The notes below the pieces were generated by a model. The model was not told where the DNA came from. It saw only the letters and a program-made list of their open reading frames with translations, and searched no databases. The position numbers and the translations under genes were made by a program. A DNA stretch of 64,000 nt from Aquila chrysaetos chrysaetos (lineage: Eukaryota; Chordata; Aves; Accipitriformes; Accipitridae), in NCBI RefSeq assembly GCF_900496995.4, contig NC_044007.1, positions 496,001-560,000 on the forward strand. The letters run 5' to 3'. Positions 40,085 through 52,900 of the stretch are shown piece by piece (the first letter of the stretch is position 1; every line of letters begins with the position of its first letter).

Positions 40085-43000
40085 ATGGGGCTGCTGTCGG
40101 ACCCCCACTGCCGGCGGGCGCTGTCCCGCCTCGTCCTGCGCCTCAACACCCCGCTCTGGTGAGTGCCGAGGGGAGTCAGAGGGGCTACCCCGGGGCTGGG
40201 GTACCTCCTGGCACCCGCTGCCAGGGGGTGACCCCCTCCCCGAGACCCCTTCTCCTCTCCTGCAGCACCCTGAGCTATGTGGCGGGGTTGGGCTGGTTCC
40301 TGGCCTTGGCCTTCCAGCCCCTTGCCCCCCGCACCTACATGTCAGAGAACGCCATGGGCTCCACCATGGTGGAGGAACAGTTCCTGTTCGGTGAGCGGGC
40401 CCTCTCCTACGCCCGGGAGTTTGCCGGCCACAAGAAGAAAGCGGGGTGAGAGCGAGGGCCTTGGGGGTATCGCTTGTTTAGGGGGTGACCCCAGGGATTT
40501 TGAGGGAGGGGGGTCCATCCCACCTCTCCCGCTCCCCAGGGGCATGCCGGTGGCCTGGCTGGAGAAGACCATGTGGAACCTGGGGCTGGAGGTGCACAGG
40601 CAGCCCTTCTCCCGCACGCTGCCCTTCCCCGATGAGACCCGAGAGCGATACGTACGTACCGGCTTCCCAGTCCCCCCTACCCTGGCTCGGCTGGCCCCCT
40701 CCCCGAGCCCCCTCCTTCTCTCGGCAGATGGTGAAGGGCACGAACGTCTACGGGATCCTGCGGGCGCCGCGTGCTGCCAGCACTGAGTCGCTGGTGCTGA
40801 GCGTGCCCTGCAGCGAGGGGCCCCACAACAACCAGGCCGTGGGGCTGATGCTGGCCCTCGCCTCCTACTTCCGAGGTAAGGCCCCAGCGCGGGGGGCTCG
40901 GCACCCCGTCCTGCAGCCTGCTGCTGTCTCGGGGGGCTGTGGGGCTGTGGATCGATGCCTGGTGGGGGCTGGGGGGTCTCCTGGGGTGCTGAGCATCCCC
41001 ATCCCTGGGCAGGTCCCTGCCCAGTGGGGATGCAAGGGGTGGGAGTGCTGGGTACCCACCTGCCCACAGCCCCGGGGGGCCCCGGCTTTTCTGGGGGGCA
41101 GCACGGGGAGCAGGTCCTGCCAGGGCTGTGCCAGATTTTGCCAGAGCAGGGACTGGGCTTTGCCGGGGCTGTGCCAGGCTTTGCCGGGGCAGGGACTGGG
41201 CTTTGCCAGGGCAGGGACCAGGCTTTGCTGGGACTGTGCTGGCCTTTGCCAGGGCAGGGACCGCGTTTTGCTGGAGCTGTGCCAGGCTTTGCCAGGGCAG
41301 GGACTGGGCTTTGCCAGGGCAGGGACCCGGCTTTGCTGGAGCTGTGCCAGGCTTTGCTGGGGTAGGGACTGGGCTTTGCCGGGACTGTGCCGGGCTTTGC
41401 TGGGGCAGGAACCATGCTGCTGCAGCCACCCTGTTGCCTTCAGGCCAGATCTACTGGGCGAAGGACATCATTTTCCTGGTGAATGAGCACGACCTGCTGG
41501 GCATGGAGGCCTGGCTGGAGGCTTACCACGACGTCAACATCACCGGTGAGGCTTTGGCTCAGGGCAGGGAGGGCGCTGCAGCCGTTCCCCGGACGCTCCG
41601 GCGTGCCGAGGGGCCGGTGGCGGTGCTGATGCGGTGCGGTGCCTGCAGAGGTGCGGTCCTCGGGGACGCTGGGCCGGGCGGGGGCCATCCAGGCAGCCAT
41701 CTCGCTGGAGTTGAGCAGCGACGTGGTCACCAGCTTCGACGTGGCAGTGGAGGGGCTGAACGGGCAGCTGCCCAACCTCGACCTCCTCAACCTTTTCCAC
41801 GCCTTCTGCCAGAAGAACGGGCTGCTCTGCACCATCCAGGGCAAGGTGAGCCTGGCTGGGGCCGAACCCGGTCCACAGCGACCTCCTGGGACACACGGCC
41901 CCTGGCCCGGCCTCGGGGCAAGCTGCTGTCCCACAGGACCCGGGTTTCACAGGTGGCCAAGAAGGCCAAGAGCATCTTGGCTTGTGTCAGAAATCGTGTG
42001 GCCAGCAGGACTAGGGAAGGGATTGTCCCCCTGTACTCGGCACTGGTGGGGCCGCACCTCGAACACTGTGTTCAGTTTCAGGCCCCTCACTACAGGAAAG
42101 ACATTGAGGTGCTGGAACATGTCCAGAGAAGGGTAACGAAACTGGTGAAGGATCTAGAGAACAAGACTTCTGAGGAGCGGCTGAGGGAGGTGGGGGTGTT
42201 CAGCCTGGAGAAAAGGAGGCTGATGGGAGACCTTATCGCTCTCTACAACTACCTGAAAGGCGGTTGTAGCGAGGTGGGAGTCAGTCTCTTCTCCCAAGTA
42301 ACAAGTGATGGGACAAGAGGAAACAGCCTCAAGTTGTGCCAGGGAAGGTTTAGATTGGACATGAGGAACAATTTCTTCACTGAAAGGATTGTCAAGCACT
42401 GAAACAGGCTGCCCAGGGAAGTGGTGGAGTCACCATCCCGGGGGGTATTCAAAAGACGCACAGAGGTGGCGATTAGGGACATGGTTTAGTGGTGGACTTG
42501 GCAGTGTTGGGTTCATGGTTGGACTTGAGGATCTCGAGGGTCTTTTCCAATTTCAATGACTGTGATTCCGTGACCCGATGGGATGGGTTCTCTCCCCACA
42601 GCTGCAGCGCTCGGACTGGGACTCGCTGCCCGCCTACGCCCACAGCCTGCAGACGCTGCTGCTGATGGTGCTGGCCCAGGCCTCGGGGCGGCCCCGCGGT
42701 GACCACGGCCTCTTCCTCCGCTACCACATCGAGGCCATCACCCTCCGCGGCATCAATAGCTTCCGCCAGTACAAGTACGACATGACCACCGTCGGCAAGT
42801 GAGTGGGGGGGCTGGGGGGGGGGGGGGAGACGGGGAAGGTGCAGCCTTCCCCTGCTCTTCGCCATGCCCGCTGCCCACAGGACGCTGGAGGGGATGTTTC
42901 GGAAACTCAACAACCTGCTGGAGCGGCTGCACCAGTCCTATTTCTTCTACCTCCTGCCCTCCCTGTCCCGCTTCGTCTCCATCGGCGTCTACATGCCGGC

Positions 43001-44120
43001 CTTCGGCTTCCTCATCCTCGTCCTGGTCCTCAAGATATCCTTTTGGGCAGGGGAGCAGGGGGGCCGGGAGGTGGGCGAGGGGCGGCCAAACCCGCTCCGC
43101 TCCTTTCCCTGACCCTCCCCACGCCCTGGACCTCTGGATGAAGCTGAGCAAGTGCGAGACGGGCAGCGCCGAGCGGCTCTGGGACGGCGACCACGCGACA
43201 GGGGAGGTCAGGGCCCTTCCCCTCCCCGCGGCCCCCCCACCTCCCGCTCCCGCCGTCCTCACCCCCGCCTTTCCGCAGGAGTCCCGGCCTGGTTTGCTGG
43301 TGCTGGTGCCGCCGCTGCTCATCTGCCACGCCGCCGGCCTCGCTCTCTACTTCTTGCCGGTGCTGGGCCAGCACGTGGCCACCCAGCACTTCCCCGTCTC
43401 CGAGTCGGAGGCCGTGGTGCTCACCGTCATCGCCATCTACGTGGCCGGCATGGCCCTACCCCACAACACCCACAGGTGCCGGGGGAGGCAGGGGGGGTGT
43501 CCGTGGGGTGCCGTCCCCCCATGGCCGTGGGGGGCTGAGCGTGTCTCCCCTTTCCTTGTCCCCGCAGGGTGCTGGCGGGCGGCGGCAGCGACCGGAGCTG
43601 GATGACGCTGAAGCTGCTGGCGCTGCTGTACCTGGCCGTCCAGCTGGGCTGCCTTGCCCTCCTCAACTTCTCCCTCGGCTTCCTCCTGGCCGCCACCATG
43701 GTGCCGGCCGCCGCCGCCGTCCGGCCCACCGGTCCCAAGTGAGTGAATGCCGTGGGGGGCCGGGACCCCCTCTCCGATGGCGGGGCGGGGGGAGATGCCA
43801 GGGGGGTGGCGAGGAGGGAGGGGGGGGGTGTCTCTGCCCGGTCCCCGCGGCGGCTGACCGTGCCCGTCGCCCGCAGGGTGCTGCTGGCGGCGTTGCTGGT
43901 GCTGGCCACGCCGGCCGTCACGCTGCTGCTGGGCATCTTCCTGCAGCGGGAGCTGGTGGAGGCGCCGGCGGCGGTGGCGGAGGGCTGGCAGCTCTTCCTG
44001 GCGGCCGTGGCCGAAGGGCTGCTCCAACATCACCTCTACGGCTCCCTCCTCTTCCCCTTCCTCGCCCTCTGCGTCTATCCCTGCTGGCTGCTGCTCTGGA
44101 ACGTTCTCTTCTGGAAGTGA
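40085..44120 (+). CDS. GPAA1: GPAA1, GPI transamidase subunit, 12 exons including one U12-type intron
   Basis: Subunit of the ER GPI transamidase that attaches GPI anchors to proteins (with PIGK, PIGT, PIGS, PIGU). Exons: 40085-40158, 40266-40445, 40540-40651, 40728-40875, 41444-41545, 41649-41845, 42602-42798, 42881-43034, 43123-43206, 43279-43475, 43568-43738 and 43877-44120. They sum exactly to 619 codons (human 621). N-terminal membrane anchor ([15 protein letters not shown]), large lumenal M28-peptidase-like domain ([54 protein letters not shown]), then several C-terminal membrane helices ending WNVLFWK. Intron 8 (43035-43122) starts ATATCCTTT and ends AC. Intron 6 carries a CR1; intron 4 has a TTTGCCAGGGCAGGGAC array (about 41150-41410). 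AATAAA at 44363. Confidence 0.97.
41850..42585 (+). mobile_element. CR1 LINE fragment, 5'-truncated, in GPAA1 intron 6
   Basis: 3' part of CR1 ORF2 in the same direction as GPAA1, with reverse-transcriptase tail motifs ([26 protein letters not shown]-like; [21 protein letters not shown]) and a degraded ATTCTGTGAT-type 3' terminus near 42565-42580. It fills almost the whole intron, from just after the donor at 41846 to just before the acceptor at 42601. It is very similar to the copy at 56200-56935. Confidence 0.9.
43035..43122 (+). other. AT-AC U12-type (minor spliceosome) intron of GPAA1
   Basis: 88 bases between two exons that join in phase 0 (LVLK / ALDLWMKL, as in mammals). The 5' end is ATATCCTTTT, an exact match to the U12 AT-AC consensus. 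The 3' end is CCCCAC. A TTTCCCTGAC branch-site-like sequence places its A about 10 bases from the end. No GT-AG alternative keeps the conserved protein. Confidence 0.9.
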
Positions 44121-44362
44121 GGGGCTCCCCCTGTGCGGACCCACGGATGTGGACGGACACACGGACGGACAGGGGGGCTGGCGGGGGTGACGTCCCCATT
44201 TCCAGGGGACGGGGACGCTGGCCCCGGCTGAGCCCCCCCGGGTGGCAGCGGGTCCTGCCCTGGGGGGGGGGGGGGGTGCTGCCAGCGGGGACCCCCCCGT
44301 TCGAGGCGGGGGGGGGGCTGCGGTGCTCGGTGTGTATCGGGCGGGGGGGGCCTGCACGGTGC

Positions 44363-44368
44363 AATAAA
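44363..44368 (+). terminator. GPAA1 polyadenylation signal
   Basis: AATAAA 243 bases after the stop, about 200 bases before the CYC1 start codon. Confidence 0.8.
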
Positions 44369-44439
44369 GACGGAGCCGGGACGGGAGCGGAGCCGGTCTG
44401 TTGAGACGGGGCGGGGGAGGGAATGTGGAATTGGGGGAG

Positions 44440-44530
44440 CGGGTGTATGACGTCGCTTCCGCCGGCGGGTGACGTCAGGGCGCGGACGCCACGTCCGGGG
44501 CGGTCCGGTCCAGCGTCCCCCTCGACCTCG
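44440..44530 (+). promoter_or_regulatory. CYC1 promoter with two CRE sites and an ETS/GABP site
   Basis: TGACGTCG at 44448-44455 and the full palindrome TGACGTCA at 44470-44477, 22 bp apart (about two helix turns). Between them, CGCTTCCG (reverse CGGAAGCG) is an ETS/GABP (NRF-2) core. CREB and GABP are known regulators of respiratory-chain genes. The promoter sits in the tight gap after GPAA1. Confidence 0.6.
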
Positions 44531-44566
44531 GCTCGCGCGGCGGCCGCCGGGAAGAACGGAACGGCG

Positions 44567-46222
<1,656 letters not shown>

Positions 46223-46430
46223 GGGGGGGGGGGAAAGTGGGGTGCCCCCCACCCCGGCTGCACTGCCTGGGCCACGCACAACCCCTGGGCTGGGGGGGGG
46301 GGGGGACACGCAGCCGGCAGCGCGTGCCCCCACCTCGCCTCCTTATTTAACATCGCCCCTGGTCCCCGCAGGTGCCGTCACTTGTCCTCCTTGGGGGGGG
46401 GCCGGCGCCTGGGGGGGCTGGGGGCACAGA

Positions 46431-46436
46431 AATAAA
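46431..46436 (+). terminator. CYC1 polyadenylation signal
   Basis: AATAAA about 210 bases after the stop. It faces the SHARPIN-locus signal at 46633-46638, only about 200 bp away, so the two genes are tail-to-tail. Confidence 0.8.
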
Positions 46437-46632
46437 AATCTTGGTTGTTCAAGGGGAAAGCGTGGCGTGGTGTCTGCCTGTGCCACGGCTCTCCCCGCGC
46501 CGGCCCCGCTCCCTTGGGAGCGGGTTGTGAGCTTGTTGAAGGGCCGATCCCCGTCGCCCCCGTCTCAGGGGGGCGAGTTACGGCCCCGCCATTGCAGCAG
46601 CGCTGGCAGCAAGGCTCTGGCACACAGATGGC

Positions 46633-46638
46633 TTTATT
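46633..46638 (-). terminator. Polyadenylation signal of the long SHARPIN-locus transcript
   Basis: AATAAA on the minus strand (CTTTATTGG on plus), about 300 bases beyond the stop at 46935. Confidence 0.75.
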
Positions 46639-46934
46639 GGGACGGGATGTGCCGCTCCCCCCCACGGGGGCTCTGCTGCCAGCAGAGGCTTCGTGCAGCC
46701 CCCCCCCTAACCTGCTCCCCACCGGTGCAGGACCCCACGGCACCTCCCCACCCCGGTTCCATCCTCTCCTTTCCCGGTTGCGGGACGTGGCTCTCCCCTG
46801 CGACCGCAAGCGTCTCTGGGCCCCGCTCCGGCCGCGGTGCCGGCTCTGAGCCCCGCTGGGCCGGCCCTCGGTGTGAGGAGAGCGGCTGCCGGCCCCGGCT
46901 GCCTCCAGTGGGCCCCCCCGGGCCAGCCAGGGGC

Positions 46935-49900
46935 TCAGTGGCAGTTTTGGCACCGGGGGTGGCACCTCTGTCCGTTGACGTTGCACCGACATCCGCCACT
47001 GGTGTCCCCAGGACCCTGGGTGGGGGGAGAGCAGGTCGAGGTCAGGGTTAGGGTGGGAGCCCACCGTGGGGGCTCCTGGGCCCTGCAGGCTTACCTGGCC
47101 CCCACCCCACCTGCGGGGAATGCGGGGGGGGGGGGTCCCTCCTGCCCCCCAGGATTGCTCACCCCAGGCCCCCAGCGCGGCCCCTTGGTCACCCAGCAGA
47201 TCTCGGTCTGGCAGACGGTGCAGCGGATCCAGTCGCAGCCGTCCTTCTTCTGGACGATGATGAGGCAGGTGGGGCAGTGCATGGCCTCCCCGATCTGCAC
47301 CAGGGTCTGGCGGTGGGGGAGAGGCAGCCATGAGGGATGGGGGGACACGCCGCAACCCCCTGCCCGCCCCACCGGCCCCCTGCCGGGACCCCCACCTGGA
47401 GCATGTCGTTGGTCTGCCGGGCGGCCGAGTCGTTCTGCGCCTGGACCTGCAGGTCGTCCTGGTACTGGCGGCAGTTCTTCCCTTCGTGGATGGCCTGGGG
47501 GGGTGCGGAGACGGCACGGCTCAGCACCGCAGCCCACCGCCCGAGCCCCCTCTGCGGTGGTGGGGGTGGGGGGCGATGCCGAGGGCGGGAGCGGTGCGGC
47601 AGCGGCTCACCTTGCAGAGCAGGCAGTTGAGGGCCTGGCAGATGGGGCAGCGAAACTCGTTGACCGAATCTTCGTAGATGCACCAGCCCCGGCAGTCGGT
47701 GGTTTTGCAGTGGAAACTGTTTTGGCTGCGCCGCTCTGCCAGCACCAGGCTCCTCTCCAGGAACCGCCGGTACTCCTCCGGCGACACCAGCTGCGGAGAC
47801 AGGCAGGGTCAGGATGCGGCCCCCCCTTCCCACCCCGGCACTGCCGGCACCGACCAGGTACGCGCTCACCGCCCGGATCTCCCGCTCCTGGAGGTGGCTG
47901 CTGCAGGCGTAGGAGTCGTCGCGGAAGGGACAGGCCACCTCCGGCTCCTCGCTGTAGTTGATGACCTGGCGCAGACACTCCCTGCGGGAACAGGCGCCTG
48001 GTCACCGCAACGGTGGGGGGGCTCAGGGCTGGTCACCACGACAATACGGGGCTGGGGGGTCTTGGGATGGTGGGGGGCTCGGGGACCGCGGGCGGCTCCG
48101 TCGGGCGTTACCTGCAGAAGTTGTGCAGACACTCGCGCAGCAGCACCCCCTCGCCCGGGGCGACCCGCTGGTAGCAGATGCGACACTCCAGCACCTCCCG
48201 GTTGGGCACCAGAACCTCCTCCTCCAGCTGCAGCAGCTGCTGGAAGTTCTTCAGCCGCTCGGCCTCCAGCGCCTGCCAGTGAGAAACAGCCCCGGTCAGC
48301 CCCCCAGCACCACCACCAGCCCCCCAAGCTGGGCTCAGTGCCCCGGCAGAGAGGCCCAAGACCGGCATTTGCCACCTGCAGCGGCCGGCTCCTGAGCTGG
48401 AGCCAAGGGCACATCTCTGGCTGTGCCCCACAGGGAGCGCGGCTGCTACCGGGAGAGCCCGCACAGCCCCACCGGCAGTGAGGAAGCATCATCAGGGAGG
48501 CTGGCGTGACTCCACACCTCTCACAGCCCTCGTGGCCACCATCCAAAGGACTGGGGCCACTTGTCCCGAGTCCCCCACAGCTTTGGTAGCCAGGAGGAAT
48601 GGCTGCGCTCAGGGAGTTGGGTCTGGATTTGCAGGGACACCCCCCCCCCCCCAAGGGAAAGGAAAGCAGAGGCAGGGGGCAGCTGCTGCACCCCAAGGCG
48701 TGCGGTCAGACCTGGCACCGCGCCTCACTCCAGCATTTCCCCGGCCCAGCCCCATGGCTGTGCAGCCGAGGGACGTGAGCACCAAGCCCTGGCAGCAGCC
48801 AGGGTCCCAGCGGTCCCCGGAAGGCCAGTGTGGGCATTTCTGGGGCACTTTAACAGATTTTAAACCCTGTGACTGTCTGTGTGTGTTGCTGAAGCCAGTG
48901 CAGAAGGCAGCATGGCCCCCGCTCCCCAGCTGCAGGTGGCTGGGGGAGCTGAGTCTGCCAGAGCTTGGGCGCTGGTGAGACTTCACACCACGCCAGCGCT
49001 TCGTGATCGCCGCAGTCATGAACCCATTCCCGAGCATCACCCACGCAGGGCTCTGTGCTTTGCTAGGGGTCCCCGTCCCACCCCCCACCCCCTCCCCAGC
49101 ACCAGGCCCTGCCCTGGCAAAGCGGCAGCCGTGAAGGTGCAGCACCGAGGCCGAGCTTTGGCATGGGCTGCTCAGGATGGCTCGGCAGCCTCCTGCTCTT
49201 GTGCAGCCCCATGAGGAAGCACCCACCGACTTCTCTTCCATTTCGTTGCATGAACACCCCTTCAGCAGCAGACCCCCCCGCCCCCGGCACAGGAAAATGG
49301 CAGAGCCGCGCTGGTGGGATAAGGCTTTAATGAGGGAAGGAATCCATCCGCGGCCCCTCCTGCAGCACCGTCAGGCACGCAACAGCCGCTTCGGGGAGGC
49401 ACAATCCAACAATCCAAGGAGCCACAGCACCAGACCGAGGGTCCCGTCCTTCCCCCCACCCCAGGCTGGGGGATGCACAGCTCCCTGCTGGGACAAGCCC
49501 GGCTGCAGGATGAGATCTCCAATGCAAAGTGCAACACCAAATAACCAAATCTTTGGCCACCCAGGGTGCCAGCAGCTCCGGGAGCCAGAGGGACCCTCGG
49601 CACAGAGCACCCTGGCCAAGGGCCGAACGCTCTGCCGGGCCCACACGGATGCTGGTTTGGGCAGAGCAGCTCTGCCCATCCCGGTGCTGGACCCGGGGGA
49701 GCGCAGGGCTCTTGGCAGCCAGGAAGGGGAGCATGGCACCGGGGATCCCCAAACCCAGGGCCACACCTCAGCCAGCAGCACCCCCAAACCTATTCCTATG
49801 GGTGCCGCAGAGCCAGCACCCCAGTGAGGGCTGGTGCCTGCAAGCCAAGGAGGGCTGGGGGGCTCAGGGCTGAGCCCTGCTGCCGGCGACCCTCGGCCAG

Positions 49901-52900
49901 CTTCCAAGACCACCTTGCCACGATGCCATCCCTCCACCTACGGAGCAAAGAAGAAACCCCCAAGCCTGAGACCCCCAGAGCACAGCACCCCAAGCCTCCG
50001 AGACCCCCAGAGCATGCCCGCCCTGAGCCCGAGACCCCCACAGCATGGCACCCCAAACCTCCAAGACCTCCCAGGCCGAGCACCATCAGTACCGACAGTG
50101 CCAACCCACGGCCACACCGGCTCTTCCCTGAAGCCCTCATGAACCGGACGGCATCGGGAGGGCAGCAGTGGGGCTGGCCATGCTCACCTCACACCATCCC
50201 TACCCCAGAGGGGGCTCAGATCCCCCCCGCCATGATCCCGAGGGGCCTGGCGGACGCAGGGCAGAGCAGCAGCAAGGCCAAGGGCCAGACAGCAGCAGGG
50301 GCTCTGGCCAGGAACGGGGAGGTGAAGGGAAAACTCCCGGCACTGGGACAGCAAGCGATGGCTCCTCTCAGGGAGGAGCCCACCAGGCACCCTGGGGGGC
50401 TGGGATGTGCCCCCCTTCCCGCTGGCACCACAGGCAGGAGAGGCAGCACGCCGGACGCCGTTAACCTGGGAGCTGCCACGCTCGCAGGGCTGGTCCTGCG
50501 ATCCCAAGGGGCTCAGACCCTCGCGCTGCCCCGCCAGCCCCCCACTCCTGGAGCCCCCCAGAGCGAGCGGCACGTCCCCCCCAGCAGCTCGGGACCGAGC
50601 CCGGACCGCACCGGCTCTTCTCCTGCAGAAAGTTCCCGCATCAATGCTAGGGTCTGAGCAAGGGGGTGGCCCAGCGGCAGCCGCTGGGCGCACGCGGGGG
50701 CCGGCCTGGGGGCCACCAGGTCCTGGTGGGCACCGGGCCCTGGCCGGTGGGGCAGGACGGGGTGTCCGGGTGGGCCAGGCACGGGGCAGCTAGCAGAATT
50801 CGGAGGACAGGTGGATGAAGTCATCCAAGGAACCCGAGCCCAGGACGCAGTGCGCAGCTGAGCCATCCTCTCTCCTTCCCTTTTCCTAGCGGGATCCCAG
50901 CACAAGAGAAAAAAGAAAGAAGAGAAGGTTTGGTCAGTGGCTGAGCCGGAGGCCCCCCCCCGAGTCCCATAGTGTACCCCGACCTTGGGGCCAAGGCTCC
51001 CCCCATAGCTGCAGCCCTGGGGGCGGGAGGTCCCATCGGAGCCCCCCCCGCCACGTTTCTACAAAATGGGAAATGGCTTCCAGCACACAGGAGAAAGCCC
51101 AGCCCGACAGCTCCTCGGCACAGGACTGCCGACGCGACACACACCTCGCTACGCAGTTAGCCGAGAGAAGAAGGACCTGCCGGACTGGGGTGCCATGTCC
51201 TGCCACGCTCTGCCCGCGGGGTCACAGATCCCTGCCCTGCCACACATTGCCGCCCGCCCTTTGCACAGCCGCAGGTGAACGAAAGCGGTCAGATCCCTGC
51301 CACAGCAGCGATCTCCTCTAACAGCCAGAAGACGTTGTGCTCACGATGCAGCACCTCTGCCCGTCCCCGGGGCACATGGGCAGGCAGCGGCTGCCCCTCG
51401 GCGGGGAAAGAAGGGGGCTGCAACAGCCCCCTGTGCTGCCCCTCAAGGTATCTGCCTCTCCGTCCCAGCCCGTTTCCCAGAGCAGCATGGGATCTGTGTG
51501 CCCGCGACACCTCTGAACCCTGCCAATGCCCGATCCTCCCCGGATCTGTCCTCGAGCAGTGGTGCAGGGAGCCCAGTGGCTCACTGGGGTGGACGGTGAG
51601 CCCCCTTACCTGCTGGTACTGCAGGATCCCCTCCTGCTCCTGCTGCATCCTCCACAGCTCTGTCTCGTCTGGCTTGTAGCTGCCGGGGACCACGTAGTCT
51701 TCAGGACGGTCCGTGCTGCACATCTCGCAGCCCGGCCGCGTGGGCTTGTTGATGAAGGTGCATTTTGGACACGACCAGCCCGCCTGCAGGGACACGCAAG
51801 AGATGCAGAAGCCGGGAAAAATGCTTTGGAGAGAGGGAAGGCGGGGGGGTAGGATGCAGGGGGAGCACCCGCCCTTCCCCAGCACCCCCCAGACTGGGAG
51901 AAAGGGAGGACCTGGGGCAGGCAGAGCAGGGTGATGATGGGGGGGACACACCGTGGGCCACGTACCGGCACTGGCGAAGGCAGACTTGTGGCAGCAGGCT
52001 TTGGCTGGGCACTGAAAAGGTCACCAATCTGCAGGGTGTCCAAGTGCTGGCTGATCTCACCGATGTCCATCTTCCTGCCGGCCTCATTTCCCCAGCCTGG
52101 AGAGCGATGCCGGCGAAGGGGGACGTTACAACCAGCCCAGGGACTGGCACAGGACCGAGCAGCCAGGCCTGGCCAAGAGCGTGCCGCATTGTGCCAGGGT
52201 GGAGAGGCCCTCTCCTCTCCGGGGAAGAGGCTGCTCTTCCCAGGCTGGCCCCCAGGCAGCGAGCATGGATCCCAAGGACCAGCCCTGCCCCAGCCCATCA
52301 GCACAAGCAGGGCCGGCCCATGGTGCTGAGCCCGCTCACGATGCCACAGAGCCCAACGGCTCACAGCACAGGACCCCGATGTGTGACAAGAGGAGCGCCC
52401 AGGGTGGACGCTGGACCTCTCCTCACCACCCCACTTTCGGTAAAGGGAAAAACAACAGGAAGGCCACGAAGGCTCTTCCTGAGCTGCACACTCGGCAGCA
52501 CAGAGGGTGCAGGCAAGCGGTGGCTTCCCAAGGCGGAGGGTATTGGCCACCAGAGCTCTGCTCTGCTCCACCCTGGAGAAGCCGCTCAGCCTCTTCTAGC
52601 AGTGCAGCAGCCTAAGCGACCGCCCTGCCCTCCAGCCCAGGGAGGTACTGCCCAGAGAGCCCCCCCAGCACCCCACACGTCCTCACCCACCCTGGCACAG
52701 CAGCACGCTGATGCCACAGTCCCCATCCCCGCTGCTACACCTGGTCTGGCACCTTGTGCTGGAGCCAGGCAGGACCCAGGCTTCCCTCCCCACCAGTGGC
52801 CACAGGGAGAGTAGAAGAGAGCCAGACCTTTCTTTGGAGACATGTTGGGCAGGGTGTTGTATTTGCGCCTTTCCCCGGCAGCGTCGGTCAGCGAGGAGGT

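Larger units (their letters stand above)
48290..51600. other. Intron 8 region of the SHARPIN-locus gene
   Basis: 3.3 kb between the NZF exon and the first RBR exon. Apart from the possible terminal exon at 50790-50885, I see no coding exon. Long low-complexity open frames occur on both strands. Part of it (49310-50790) could be 3' UTR of a short isoform. Confidence 0.45.
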
